A DNA stretch of 64,000 nt, taken from Ochotona curzoniae. Its lineage: Eukaryota; Chordata; Mammalia; Lagomorpha; Ochotonidae. Positions 11,868 through 23,935 of this stretch are shown piece by piece. The translations under genes were made by a program, and so were the position numbers. Numbering within the stretch: the first letter of the stretch is position 1; each line of letters opens with the position of its first letter. Where the stretch lies: contig NW_024467121.1 in the NCBI RefSeq assembly GCF_017591425.1, forward strand, positions 16,318,707 to 16,382,706. The letters run 5' to 3'. The notes below the pieces were generated by a model. That model did no database searches and was not told where the DNA came from. It worked only from the letters and a program-made list of their open reading frames with translations.

Positions 11868-12480
11868 GAACGATCTATTTATTTGAAAGAGATTAAGAGA
11901 CGGAGGGAGAGAATCTTCCATCAACTGGTGCACTCCCCAGTTGTCCACTACAACCAGGACTTGCTGTGGCTAAAAACAGGAGCTAGGAGCCACTTGCAGT
12001 TCCCCATGTGGGTTCAGGGAGGAAGAATCATTTAGGCTTTTTTTAAAAAAAAAATAGATTTATTTATTTTTTTATTGCAAAGCCAGATATACAGAGAGAC
12101 GAAAAGACAGAGAGGAAGATATTTCATCTGTTGATTCACTCCCAAATGACCACAACAGCTGGAACTGTGCCCATCCGAAGCCAGGAACCAGGAGTCTCTT
12201 CCAGGTCTCACATGCAGGTGCAGGAACCCAAGGCTTTGGGCTGTCCTCCACTGCTTTCCCAGGCCACAAGCAGGGAGCTGGATGGGAAGCTGGATTAGGA
12301 CTAGCAAACATATGGAATCCTGGCACATGCAAGGTGAGAGCTTTAGCTGCTAGGCCACCTTGCTGGGCCACAATTAGCCTATGTTTGATGCTTTCTCAGA
12401 TCGTTAGCAAGGAGCAGGACTGGAAGTGAATCCAACAACTGGGACACTAGCTTTATGGGCTATACCACAATCCCAGCCCC
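11868..12480 (-). mobile_element. Older SINE split by a younger SINE
   Basis: Left half (11868-12037): reversed tail, 'aatcttccatcaactggtgc', 'gctaggagccacttgcag', 'ccccatgtgggttcaggg'. Right half (12371-12480): 'gcaaggagcaggactgg', 'ccaacaactgggac', 'cacaatcccagcccc'. Joined, they give one old SINE in proper order; the young SINE at 12038 sits between them. Confidence 0.65.
12038..12370 (-). mobile_element. Young C-type SINE nested in an older SINE
   Basis: Complete reversed copy with tail ('tagatttatttatttttt'), body 'ccaaggctttgggctgtcc' and 'ccacaagcagggagctgg', head 'ccaccttgctgggcc'. A weak duplication is possible (ATTTAGGC left, AATTAGCC right). Minus-strand frames 12032-12371 are read-through. 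Confidence 0.88.
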
Positions 12481-13100
12481 AAGAAAATAAATCTTAAAAA
12501 ACAATTTGATATATTCATTACTGGAATTTCATGAAATAATATATGTGCCAGTGATACTTAATCATCCCAATAAGGAACATAGAATGTGCTCCTATATGTT
12601 CAATCCCAAGTCATGTTGGTCAACAGTATTTTTTCTGCATATATTCTTGCACATTTCTTGCTAAGTTTACTCCCAAGTTTTTTCCATCTTACTTCTTGTA
12701 AACAGTGTTGTTCTAGCATTATTTTTGATAAAACTACTTAGTGTTAAATAAGTTATTGATTGCTATACATTAATTTTACTTCATGATTTTTTTCTGAATT
12801 ATTTTGTAGATTTAGCTTTTGTATGATTCTCATTCGCCTTCCAGGAATATTATCATATTCCTTTTTTCTTCATCACAATCACATAAATATAACTGTAATT
12901 TATTACTTCATTGCACTGGATTACACTTGTGATAACAGTGTTGAATAATTACAGAAATACTATCTTCTTTTCCTTACTTATAATTTCAGACTTGGCCCTA
13001 AATTTATTAGGTGATTGGCTGGCCTTTATGTTAAAATATTATTTATTATTTATTTATTTTACAATTTAACAGTGAGGGAAAGTGGAATGGGAAAAATAAA

Positions 13101-13111
13101 GGGGGGGGGGG
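13101..13111 (+). repeat. G11 homopolymer
   Basis: Eleven consecutive G in an A-rich surrounding, immediately left of a diverged SINE. It may be a hypermutable or assembly-sensitive run. Confidence 0.9.
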
Positions 13112-13186
13112 AGGTGTGACCTGAGCCAAGAACACTTTGGGTGGTCAGCATGAAAGTACATGAGCTTTCATCTCCCGCCTCCCAGG

Positions 13187-13449
13187 ATGTGCATCCCGGC
13201 AACTCCACTTCCCATCCAGCTCCCTGCTTGTGGCCTGAGAAAGCAGTGAAGGACCGCCCAAAGTCTGCGGACCCTGCACCAATGTGGAAGATCCAGAATA
13301 AGCTCCTGGCTCCTGGCTTTGGAGCCTCAGCTTCAGCCACTGCTGTCATTTGGTGAGTAAACCAGCAAAAGGAAGATCATTCTCTCTGTATCTTCTTATC
13401 TGTAAATCTGATGTTTCTTTTCAATAAAAATAAATCTCAAAAAAAAAGT
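13187..13449 (+). mobile_element. C-type SINE with an altered 5' head
   Basis: From 'gcatcccggcaactccac' on it follows the C-type SINE, including 'cttgtggcctgagaaagc' and the tail 'caataaaaataaatctc' with an A run. The usual first ~70 bases are not recognisable; the sequence there is 'gtggtcagcatgaaagtac'. Overlapping frames on both strands are artefacts. Confidence 0.72.
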
Positions 13450-14154
13450 TTACTGTTGCTGTATTTAGATTAGTGAATATTCTTTGTAATTTTTTTTTAA
13501 CTTTGTTTAGCTTGTAGGATTGCTCATTAACATCAGACTGTAGTATAGTTATATGTATTCCCTTTAAGATCTACATTGATCAAATCTGTTTTCACATTTA
13601 ATTTTGTCCAGCTGATTTGTCCTTAAGAGTGTTCATTTGAAGTAGATCATTACTATTGCCCTTCAATCTTCTCTACATTATTATTGGCTTGCAACATTAC
13701 AGTTGCTGCTATTCAACATGCAGATACTCCCTTCCTGGTCAATTCTATCGCTTAGCATTCCAACTTTTCTGGATTATATCATATATAATGCTCTTTAGAT
13801 TGACATTTTGTCTAATTTATGGGTTACAGAGCCTACATTCCTACAGTTTTGCTTTTGCCTACAGTAATATTGTTCCTTTGTTTATTTTTAGCTTTACTGC
13901 ATCTGTAAGCATGTGTACTTCTAACCTTAAACATACAATTATTTTTGTATTGCAAGTCAAACTGAAGATATTTATTTTCTTTAGGGCTAGGTTAGCCTTT
14001 CACATGTATTAATCCGATTGACAGATTTGGTTTCTAATCTACCATACTTTATAATTATGTATTTAAATTTGTGATATCTATTAGTAGGTCTTTTGTTTTC
14101 CTTTTTGTTTGTTATATAAACATTACCATTTTTTTTGTTTGTTTAATGATGCAG

Positions 14155-14410
14155 TTTATTGGTCAGCAATGCTATGGGTGTGGATATTCCCAATGTCCGT
14201 GTGTTGGAAATTAGGTCCCTACTTGGTGTGAAGGGAAATCAGGGGATGTTTAAGTGTAAGGTCAGCCCCTCTCTGATTTGCTTTCCTGGGAATTTCTCAT
14301 CTCTCATACACGACTTGAGATGATGCCAATGCCGCTCTTGAATCCTGAGGACTGTGAGGCAAGAAAACTTAATAAACTTGCCCTGACTCAAATGTTTCAT
14401 TACAACAGAT
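14155..14410 (+). mobile_element. Probable ERVL-MaLR LTR remnant
   Basis: Contains 'ttggaaattaggtccctac', 'gttgaggcaagaaaac'-like text and an LTR-type end 'cttaataaacttgccctg' holding AATAAA, in the order of mammalian MST/MLT-type LTRs. No internal retroviral region is visible, so it is a solo LTR fragment. Confidence 0.5.
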
Positions 14411-17400
14411 AACAGACAACAGATTTAGACAAATAGTTACCTTGATGCACCCATAGCCCTTATTCACTTATCTTACTTTCTGCCATACAGTATGTCTGTT
14501 TTCCACAGTCTATTTTAGCTCAAGGATTTCCTACTTAACAATCAATGAATGTATTCCTTGTTTTCCTTTTGGTTTCTTCCTTCTGCCGTATTTCAAAGCT
14601 GAATCATTTTATATTGACACATCTGACATTTTTTTTTCCAACAGATGCTGAAGAAAGGCATGCCAATAAAGAATTCCTAATGTTTTGTATGCTTAAAACT
14701 GCTTCTCTGTAACTGTAACATTTGTCTTAGAGTGGGTCCAAATGTAAAACGAAGGATTCATGCTTTCTTTCATTTACTCACTTAAGAAAAAAAAAAAGCC
14801 CTCTTCCAATACTGCCTGTCTGTGTATACTGTTTTGGCAAAATTTGATCTCAGGGTATTATAAGTGATCATCACAATTGAAAAATGAAGATTTTGATCAC
14901 TCAGCCATCGTGCCAAGCCCTCCTTATCAAGTTTTATGCTTTTAGTTAATTTGTTGTATAATTTCAATGTCTCTAAATTTTCAGTAGCCTAATGCTTTGT
15001 TCTTTAATTTGATGTATTTAGTATTGATTTCTGAAATCACTGTGTATCATTTCACTTTTATCTATATTTAATGTGAAATTTTTAATTCTCCATTTTAAAC
15101 TTTATCATTCAAAGTGGTCTTCCATGTGTTCAAATACTCTTAGTACATTTAATTAGCGTTGTTTCTTCTCAGTTTTGCCTTTTTCTTTCCTATTTATTTG
15201 AAGGTGGCTTTACAAAGACTAGCTCAGATGTGAGAATAATGATCTGCTAATGATTTGGTGATAACTTTGCCTGAACTTACCATTTTTTCCTTTTGTTTAT
15301 TTTTGGAGGGATTTGTAAAATTTCTTGTTGGTTTATTATTTAGGAATGAATTCCAGTTTTAATTGCATTTTTTTTTTCTTTTCCAATGGGAAAGTATGTC
15401 AGTATTCTCCGGCAAGCTGGTTGTATTTTCTGTCCGGAAGGACTTTGCATTTCTTTCTTTACTGTTCTTTGTCACCGTACAGTTGAAATGAGGGATTCCC
15501 TTCCTCCACAGCTGGCTCCACAAAAGAACTGACATTGCAAATCATATAATTCAATATGTGTTCTCTGTCACCAGTGCTCTGATTTACAAAAATGTGTTGC
15601 TAACAGAGGGTGAATTTTACCTTTTAGGGTGACGGGACAATTACAGTCATTTGAAGACAGATGCTCTCTGCTGTTCCTTCCCCAACACTCTGCTTGGACT
15701 GTTCTAGCTTACCACAAAGTTTGGCCAATCTGTTCAGGGACGTGCTTGCTGGGATTTGCTGATTGTCTTTCCTTTGATATTAACTGCTGTTTTGAGCCTT
15801 TTCTGTTATCCAGCTGACAATTGACCCCAAGAGTACTGTTTTTAATAAAGGGTCTGTCCTTTGGTTAGATTTATTTCTCCAGTGCTTGGATGCACATTTG
15901 AATAGCAATTGCTTTTCTTTCTTTGTGCGTAGCGGGGAAAATATTTTTAATTTTCTATTTTGTGTTTGCTATAAACTGGTTAAACTTTTCCAATCAGTTT
16001 TTTTCAGCATTTGCTTCAAGGATAACTACCTTTTTCAACCTTCCAGAGTTTATTTTGAGTCAGTGCTGTTCTGCTGCACCTTCCACGCATGATGCTATCG
16101 GCTTCCCATCACACTCTCTACATATTTACAAAATATTTGATGTTTTCCACTTCCAACTTTATATGTTTTATCACAAATATGAAAAAGGAAACTACATTAT
16201 GTTTACTTATCTTATTCTCATAATCATACATTTTATCAAAAAATATGAAACAAAATGAACCTTTCAATTTTATTTTTAAGAATTTTTAAGTGGCAATGTT
16301 GACTTTAGAAATATTTTCAGATAGCAGAAGTGATAACAGATGTTTTCTATTTACTTGTTCTGGCTGTTCTGCCTGTTGTAGAACTTTCCATCTGTTACCA
16401 TTTGCTTTCAGCCTCAAGAACACCTTAAGTAGTTTGTGTAGGGAATTTTGCTAGCAATTAATTCTCTCAGCATTTGGATATCTCAAAATATACATTTCAC
16501 TTCTCTTCTGAGAGTTATTATTGATTTGCTGGTTACAGTTTATAAAGACTTTTGTTTGCTTCAGCCCTTAAAATTTTCATCATATTTTGTTGTATTCTAC
16601 ATACGATCCCCCGACAGTTTTTTACTTTGTTCTCTAGTGCTCAGTATGTCTTCATTTTCTTCCAGATTTCAAGATTTTTGTCTTTTTTCCCTTGGTTTCA
16701 ATTGGGTCTTTCCATGAAATTCTTTTACTAGGTCTGACCATAATCATCTTACTGTCTCATTCCTTACCACAGGTGCATTAAGCATAATATTACATAGACT
16801 TGCCTTTTGAGAACTTCAACATTCAAGTGACTCCGATAGTGCATTGCTAGGTGATCTGTGAATAATCTCCAGTTGGTTCTCATGCTTTCAGCCACACTCA
16901 GTCTCTGACAGTACGATCATGGAGCTTTACGGGAGCCTGGCTTTATTATTTCAGGAAGTTCTGGGGCTGGGCTTACTACATTGCAATGGGCCTTGCTCTT
17001 AAACCAAGTTTTTCTTTTGTGTCAGCTAGATGACACAGTGTTTATGTGTGTGTGTCAGCAGGGTGGGCAGGGGGCGAGCTGTTAAAGTGTTCTCTGTAGT
17101 CCCAGTGTATTAGAACTCCAAGCCCGGGTGGTGTAGTCTTCTGATGTCCCAAGCCTATGAAAGCTGGTTAGGCTCATGCAGTTTCACTGCATGTGGGCAG
17201 CTCTTCCTTCAGCTAAGTTTCAAGAACTGCCACTATGGCCCCCCCTCCTGGGTCTCTGTTCTCATTCTCTGCTCTGTACAGCAAAATTCTTGGCTGTGCT
17301 AATTCTGACATTTGCCTGCTCAGCATTTTCAGAACCATGTACTATATGGATTCTAGCAGAAGTGTCCACAATCAGAAAGGAAGTTATCCCAAATAATGTG

Positions 17401-17604
17401 CCGAGATAATTGTAGAACTCGTTTTACAAGTTCTCTTTTCTTTCAGAAATTATATTCTTATATTATCAAATCCCCAATTCTGCAAGGCAGCTGCCTTGTA
17501 TATTTTGTCCAATTTTATATTTATTGCAATAGAGAGGCTTATTCACTCCAAGTTACCTTGCTGTAGCTATTGGTAGATGTATCATATTTTATACTAGATA
17601 GGCA

Positions 17605-17955
17605 TATTAGTTATGGTTCTTCAGAGAAACCAAGAAGATATGCAGAAAAAGATAGATACAAGAGGTTGATTCATGTTACTGTGAAGGTTAAGAAGTGTTG
17701 TGATCTGTCATCCATCCTCAAGTTGAAGACCCAGCCTGAAGTCTGAAGGTCCAGGAACCAGGTGCAATCATGTTCCAAGGCAGAACATGGATTTCTCACT
17801 ACCTACTTGTTCTATTTGGATCTTCAACAGATTGGATGATGGAACCCTCTATTGGGAAGGGAAGTAGGACGCAGACTATCAAGGGCTGTCATATCATCGG
17901 TAATCATCAGTAATTCAAGCCCTAGGTTTTCTACTCTCATCTACTTTAGGCTTCT
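17605..17955. mobile_element. Interspersed repeat-like block, class unassigned
   Basis: 'attagttatggttcttcag', 'agagaaaccaagaagatatg', 'ttctatttggatcttcaac' and 'agattggatgatggaaccc' match a widespread mammalian repeat that I recall but cannot name with certainty. The density of such phrases makes unique sequence unlikely. Confidence 0.4.
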
Positions 17956-20398
17956 TGCTTTGAAGTATTATGTTGGGGATAAAATTAAATTCCAGACAGT
18001 GAGCAATCAGAAAACCCAAGTTTTTCTGTTAATACTTATTTTTTTTTAAATCACAAGCCTGAGCAAAGGATCATGACTTTTCCAGATTTTTCAACCTTAT
18101 CCCATGAGTGAGTAATTTAGAAATAATGGCACCTATTTCTAATGATCCAGGTATAGGATTGCAAGTCTGTAGCATGAAAAACACAACACCTGCTTCTCCA
18201 TCTATGACTTTGTTAAAAGCATTTATCTAAAGCAGAACTATGAAAGTTAATTCCCAATACACTGACACGACAAGAAGTTCTATAGATAAAATCCTGATTA
18301 TTTCTCTCTCTCCATGCCCAACTTTTCACAAATACAAATTCTCTTAATCCATATGTTTAAATGTTTTGGGGAACAATTGTGACCCTAGATGAAACTTGAG
18401 TAAGCCTTTAACCAAAGAATATAGGAAATGTAAAGGAATACTGCTTTCTCTATCCCCATAGGTGTATTTACAAACTATTTGCTGGAAGACAACACATGCT
18501 TCCATTTGAGGTTACTGAACTTTAACCAAAATGTGAACTCTAACTTCCAGAATGTGTTTTTTTCTTATTGAACCTATGTTTCCTTAATGAGAACACTAGC
18601 TCCAAGATGAGCTGTTTTGTGTAAATCCATAAAATAGGAAATAAAAGAATTGACCCTGGCTTTGTCCTGGTATTGCATATTTTCTTTAATTTCAGGGCAA
18701 AGATAGTATTATTGAAGCACATCCCTCTTGGACAACCATTTGTGTCACCTACAGTCTCCCAGTTAGTAAAGGATAGCATGGGAAATGGACAGATTATGCA
18801 TTTTTTGCTTTGAAAATTTACTTAAATAACCCAATTTAACAACGCTACACATCACTGGAATAAATATTCGTTTGGCATTTACGTTTCATGTTGCTAAAAC
18901 CAAAGCAATTTAAAACAAAAACAATGACGTTTTTCAGAATCCAAGATCAGAGTTTCCGTTTTAGATTTGCAAGAAGGGCTGGGGTTATTTTTGACTTAAA
19001 AATATCTCTTTGTGTTGCCTTGATGTGTACAAACTGGGAGGGAAAGATAAACACTCTTGGCAAATCTAGCATCACTCAGACATCCTTTAGAGATGCACAG
19101 TTTAGACCAGTTGGGTAAATAAGAATTTTAACAGCAGAATTGCAAAATTAAAATTGCAGCTGACCTTAAAACAGTAGAATCCTTTCCATCTCTTTTCATC
19201 TTCTCAGTACTTATTCTGCACTCTGTGTTCAGTCTGTCAGTTTTTAAAGACAAGCAGTGTGTCTGCATGAGAGCAAGGATAGATTGATTGGCATTAGTTG
19301 TATTTGACATTTATGGACATTAATTTCCCCCAAAAAACAAACAGAAAACACTTGTGTGTCAATATGATAGTACCACACTGTCAAGATATTTAGACAAATG
19401 TTATCCCTGGTGTTTCTGTAAAGGATTTTTTTTTTTTTATAAAAGTGATATTCAAATTGCTGTACTTTGAGTAAAGATTTGAGTACAGATTTGCTCTGTA
19501 ATGTTTGAGATTTTAATGCTGTCATCCAAAGTCCTTAACAGAGCAGTTAGTCAGCACCCCAGAAGTGAATGAATTATTTTCTTGCGGATGGCTTAGGACT
19601 CCAACACTATATTCTTTCAATTTCTCTGGAGTCCCAAGACTAATGTTACATTTTCCTAAAGTTTTAGCAGAAGTGTTCAGAACAAATATGGTTAGACTAT
19701 CAGAATTCACAGTCTTATCCTGAAACAAGCACTTGGACCAAACACGTAAGAAGCACAAACTTGTCAGCACTGGGCCAGATAATACCTTTTTTAACTGAGG
19801 ACAGAATCAATTCAATCATGTAGATTAATAACATAAGTAATAAGCATGAATACAATGACAGGCACATAGGAATCTTGAGTATCCACTGGATTTATGTTGA
19901 GATATGATTCAACATTCTGGATAGTTTCCCTATCTTATGAAATGCATATAATTTTAGAAAAATTTGGCATTTAAAAATACACATACTGACGATTTTAAAA
20001 CAGAACACAGAGATATTCAACACTACATATTTTACATATAAACAGTTATCTAACCATGTATATAGAGGTCAATGATTAATAAATTTTGCAAAGAGTCTAA
20101 ATAGGTATAAAATATAGGTCAATGCTGAATCAAGTAGAAGAAAAGAAATCTATTCATATTTATGAAATATACTCAAGCAGCAACAAACTATTTATTTTAC
20201 TAAGTTGATGATGTATGTGATAAATCATAGTGGTCTATCAGAGTAGCTTGGATTTCTTGAAGATTAAGAAATACATATATTTATAATGTCTGCTCTTCCC
20301 ACCTGACAAGATGTTGGGGGAAATTAAAGAATATATACTGAATTACTTGGACTCTAATTAAGTCCTATGTAAATGTAACACTGCACATTTTGAAAGAA
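17956..20398. other. Unassigned, mostly unique-looking DNA
   Basis: No repeat or gene recognised. Short frames (18540-18779 minus, 18888-19118 plus, 19128-19770 minus) are not linked by plausible splice sites and show no motif. Composition is moderately AT-rich with few repeats, unlike most of the window. Confidence 0.4.
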
Positions 20399-20489
20399 AA
20401 TATAAGATTTATTCATTTATTTGAAAGTCAGAGTTATAAGAGAGAGGAAGACCAAAGAAATCTTCCATTAACTAGCTCATTAATTACAT
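20399..20489 (-). mobile_element. SINE 3' fragment abutting an L1
   Basis: Reversed tail and first body segment ('aagatttattcatttatttg', 'aaagtcagagttataagag', 'aatcttccattaactagc'), then it stops where the L1 3' end begins. A truncated SINE, or the left part of one whose remainder was lost. Confidence 0.6.
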
Positions 20490-22585
20490 TGCGTTATGTG
20501 ACAGTTTTATAGGCACTGGGAGTGCCCACACCCCTCCCCAAACCCTCCCTCCATGGTGGATTCCTCCACATTGTTGCATTACCACAGTTCAAGTTCAGTT
20601 GAGATTCTTTCATTGCAAGCATATACCAAGCATAGAGTCCAGCATCTTATTGTCCAGATAAGTTCAACGGTTTCTTGGTGGAGACCTTCTCTGGTCTGAA
20701 GATAGAGCCGGCAAAGTATCATCCCGATCAGTTAAAAGCCCCAACATAACATCAGCAACAATTTACAATGTTATGGAATTAATTGACATAGTATTGAGTA
20801 ACCAATATGTTAAAAAAAAAATGCAAGTTCCCAACAACACGCTGTGACTTCTTCATTGACATTTCAATTTTAGTTTATATATAAACGGGTTCTATACACA
20901 TTAAAATGGCTCTGTATTACTATTCAGCTGTCTCGTGTCTATTTTCATTATAGTATTTAGCATTTTATAGCGTTGAAGCATAATTTTGCTAAACCTGGCT
21001 GTTTTTCGGGCAGTCTAGACTGGCTTATAACTCTAACAAGACATATGTCAACATTTTAGGCGCAGAATAGTTTTAGAAGGAGTGTGCAGAGAAATCCTCA
21101 ATACCCTAGTGAGGAGTAACTAATCTTTGTGTCCCACTTAGTGAGTTATAAGTGAATCCATGCTGACCATTTCCTGTCTGATTCTAAGCTCTCCTTGTTG
21201 TTCTCTATCTATTCTAGATTTTTTGTTTGTTTGTTTTGTTTTGAGGGGTTTCCAGAGTGATCCTATGGTCAATGCCAGAGAGGGTGGGGACCCAAAGTTG
21301 GAACCAAGCAAGGACCAGAGAGAGCTCCCCTCCTTGTTCCCGAAGGAAGTTTATTGTTCTTCTGTTTCTGCAGACTGTTTAGGGCTCTTGGCTGCTGTTC
21401 TGATGCCCTTGGATCCTGCGACGAAGGATTTGGACTTCTTCTGTCCCACATGGTAGATCCATGCGGGAGTGGATGGCCTCAGAGTTCTCGGCCTCTGAAG
21501 GCACTCCAATTCCCAGTGGTCTCCTTGGTAGTTGGGATGTAGTCCTTGATGCCCAGACTGATAGTCCTTGGTGAGGATCCAGGAGTCTTCAGAGTTCGAA
21601 TACAAGCCTCCTCCTCTCCCCCTGCTCTGCTCTGGGGTCACCCCCCTACTCTGTGCATATGACCTCCTGTTAAGAGGTAGTCAGGATCGCTCTTGATTCC
21701 CCCTATGTCTTTGTAGTTTAACTATTGGTCTAATGCTGATTTGAGTCTGTTGTCTATGAGTTACCATTTATGATCCTGGTAGGTTGTATTTCACGTCTTC
21801 CTCACACATTCTAGGGAGATGGAAGATTTTTCTGCTCTCCCGCTCCATTACAGAATAACATAGTGTATTAAAAGTATATTAGGTTTTACAGTTCTATGAT
21901 GTAGATCATTAGCGGTCTGACTCACATTGATTGTAGGTTCATTGGTTACTCCACAATATCTTATTGTATGTGGGATAGGTTGTTTGAGGTTGAGGTATTA
22001 TTATATTTTACAGGTACTATTTTTCATATTGACATCATTTCATCTTAAATTAAGGCAAACATGTGGTATCTAACCTTTTGGAATTGGCTCATTTCCCTTA
22101 GCATTATGGTTTCCAGTTGGGCCCATTTAGCCACAAAGAACTGCATTTTGTTTTTTTTTTTTTTTTTAATAGCTGAGTAGTATTCCATGGAGTATATGAA
22201 CCATAGCTTTCTTATCCAGTCTTCTGCTGATGGGCATTTCAGTTGCTTCCATGTTTTTGCAATTACTGATTGTGCTGCTATGAACATAGGAGTGCATGTT
22301 GTTTTCTCGTGTATCAGGTGTTTTGGTTATATTCCTAGGAGTGCTATTGCTAGATCATATGGTATGCAGATTTTGAGTGTTCTCCATACTGATTTCCACA
22401 GAGGCTGTACCAGCCTGCAGCCCCACTAGCAGTGGAGTAGGGTTTCCTTCTCCCTACATCCATGCCAGCAAGTGTTGTTAGTGTTTTTTTGTATGTGGGC
22501 CAATCTTACTGGCGTTAGGTGGTGCCTCATTGATATCTTAATTTGGATTTCCCTTATTGCCAGGGAACTTGTTGCTCATTAAATG
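20490..22585 (-). mobile_element. Lagomorph L1, 3' part, minus strand
   Basis: Read on the minus strand, about 22585-22045 is the C-terminal end of L1 ORF2. The frame at 22045-22287 contains the L1 signature 'MEYYSAIKK', then 'WAQLETIMLREMSQFQK', and stops. The remaining ~1.5 kb down to 20490 would be 3'UTR, with phrases I associate with lagomorph L1 ('ccacacccctccccaaacc', 'catataccaagcatagagtc'). Everything upstream of ORF2's end is missing: a standard 5'-truncated copy, unable to move itself. Confidence 0.82.
22045..22585 (-). pseudogene. L1 ORF2 C-terminal remnant
   Basis: Minus-strand remnant of the L1 ORF2 protein (endonuclease/reverse transcriptase in intact elements; only the region after the RT is left here). 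A recognisable motif is EYYSAIK followed by a lysine run caused by an expanded T run at about 22150-22166, then WAQLETIMLREMSQ and a stop. No RT catalytic motif is present. It is broken and partial. Confidence 0.72.
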
Positions 22586-22589
22586 TTCA

Positions 22590-22722
22590 GAAGATGCAGG
22601 GATGGACCAAACCAGCGCCTGGATCCAGGAGCTTCTTCGGGATCTCCCACATGGGAAGAAGGATTCAAGCATCCGAACCATCTTTAGCTATTTCCCAGAT
22701 GCATTAGTAGGGATCTAGACCA
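22590..22722 (-). mobile_element. Old SINE fragment
   Basis: 'cgcctggatccaggagcttc', 'gggatctcccacatggg' and 'tatttcccagatgcattag' are the reversed middle of the older SINE type; tail and head are not visible. Confidence 0.5.
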
Positions 22723-22734
22723 GAAGAAATATGA

Positions 22735-22929
22735 CTGGGGAAGAAAAACTGAGTCACTTTAAAAAGAGAGAGATGTAACAGCAACAGTTAACTGTTACTG
22801 AAAGATGATATTACTGAAATAATATAGTGGGAAATGACAGAATGTGAAAACAGGAAGGGCAAAAGAAGAGGGAAAGTGAAGCGATCCCTATACCTACATA
22901 ACTGTATCATGGCAAATAATACAAATAAA
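22735..22929 (+). mobile_element. L1 3' end fragment
   Basis: 'gaagagggaaagtgaagc', 'gatccctatacctacata' and 'tgtatcatggcaaataatac' parallel the 3' terminus seen at 45400-45475 ('gggaaggtggagaagg', 'atagacctacaaaaccat', 'atcacggaaagtaaaaat'). A short, 5'-truncated L1 tail; a SINE was inserted right after it. Confidence 0.5.
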
Positions 22930-23252
22930 TTTTTTAAGATTTTCATTTTTATTGGAAAGGCAGAGACATACAGAGAAGAGGAGAGACAGAGAGGAAGATC
23001 TTCCATTTGATGATTCACTCCCCAAGTGGCCGCAATGCCTGGAACTGAACCAATCTGAAACCACGAGCCAGGAGCCTCTTCCAGTTCTCCCATATGGGTG
23101 CAGGGTCCCAATGCTTTGGGCTGTCCTTGACTGCTTCCCAAGGCCACAAGCTGGATGGGAAGCACAGCTGCCTGGATTAGAACTGCCATACATATAGGAT
23201 CCTGGTGCGTGCAATGTGAGGACATTAACCACTAGGCCTACATGCAGGGCTC
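22930..23252 (-). mobile_element. Lagomorph C-type SINE, full length
   Basis: Reversed copy with the tail at 22930, 'gatcttccatttgatgattc', 'caagctggatgggaagc' and head 'ccactaggcctacatgcagg'. Inserted at the A-rich end of an L1 fragment. Long frames (22788-23232 minus, 22952-23197 plus) run through it and are not genes. Confidence 0.88.
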
Positions 23253-23294
23253 CAGGAAAATGATAAACATAATTTTAAAAAGAGAGAAAAAAAA

Positions 23295-23607
23295 GTGTGG
23301 TTTGTAAGCATACTTGTAAAATACCCGCCTAAGATGTCCTCATCCCATATCAGTTCAAGCAGATGTCTGCTGCTTGCAATGCATCTACTTGCATCTGCCT
23401 CGGAGGTAGAAGGTGACAGCTAAAGTGCTTGGGTTCCTGGAGACCTGCATTAAGTCCAAGGCTCCAGGCGTTAGCCTGGCCAGGACATGGCCATGGGAAT
23501 CTATTTGGGAAGCAAACGAAGAAATGGAAGAACTGTTAAGTCTCTGCCTATCTATCTCTCATCCTTCCAAATCAGTTAAAGTTCATACACACACAGAAGA
23601 GAAATAA
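23295..23607 (+). mobile_element. Older lagomorph SINE
   Basis: Blocks in order: 'catcccatatcagttcaagc', 'gctaaagtgcttgggttcc', 'aggctccaggcgttagcc', 'tatttgggaagcaaacg', 'gaaatggaagaactg', then a CT/AT-rich end. Diverged copy; the frame at 23413-23607 follows its body. Confidence 0.6.
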
Positions 23608-23636
23608 AGTGCAACTAAAATATTATGAAAAAAGAT

Positions 23637-23935
23637 TTCCGGAGCTTGAGTTTGGCACAAGTTAAGGCACCTCTTGGAATTCCAGATTCTAGTAGTTAAG
23701 GACTAGGTTTGAGTGGGTCCTCTCTTCTGTTTCAGTTCTTTGCTAATGCACACGCTGTGGCCGAGGGTGGAGGCTCAGCTCTTGAGGTTCCTGCCACTCG
23801 TCTGAGGCACCAAGTGGAATCTGGTTTCTGGCTTTGATACCATCCAACCTTGGCTGTTACCGGCATTTGCAGAGTGAAGCTACCATTGAAAGATATTTGT
23901 TTATTCTAATTTTCTCTTTCTTTCCCTCCCCTCTG
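23637..23935 (+). mobile_element. Old SINE, strongly diverged
   Basis: 'ggagcttgagtttggcac', 'tttgctaatgcacacgctg', 'ggaggctcagctcttgagg', 'ctggtttctggctttgatac' and 'ggctgttaccggcatttgc' mirror the order of the older SINE body. Immediately follows another old SINE in the same direction. Confidence 0.5.

Larger units (their letters stand above)
12570..17400 (-). mobile_element. Probable very old L1, antisense, heavily interrupted
   Basis: The plus strand is T-rich and several blocks follow reversed L1 order. 12640-12720 ('cttgcacatttcttgctaag', 'ctcccaagttttttcc') resembles the inverted ORF2 middle. 16440-16720 ('ttctctcagcatttgg', 'gatttcaagatttttgtc') resembles inverted old-L1 sequence. 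16900-17400 is GC-richer, as a 5' leader would be. Interrupted by the SINE at 13187 and the LTR at 14155. One element or several cannot be decided by eye. The open frames inside (13656-14012, 15629-16258, 16448-16717, 17176-17409) are Leu/Phe/Ser-rich antisense frames, not genes. Confidence 0.38.

Noticed and set aside
14860..14925. Possible SINE head ('cactcagccatcgtgcc')
   Set aside because: Only about 25 bases resemble a reversed SINE head; no body follows.
21160..21641. Overlapping frames of about 60-98 codons on both strands
   Set aside because: They lie in what I read as the L1 3'UTR; no matching protein family and both strands equally open.
22788..23225. Minus-strand frame of 145 codons
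   Set aside because: It runs through a complete C-type SINE and the end of an L1; its first half is SINE read-through seen in many other copies.
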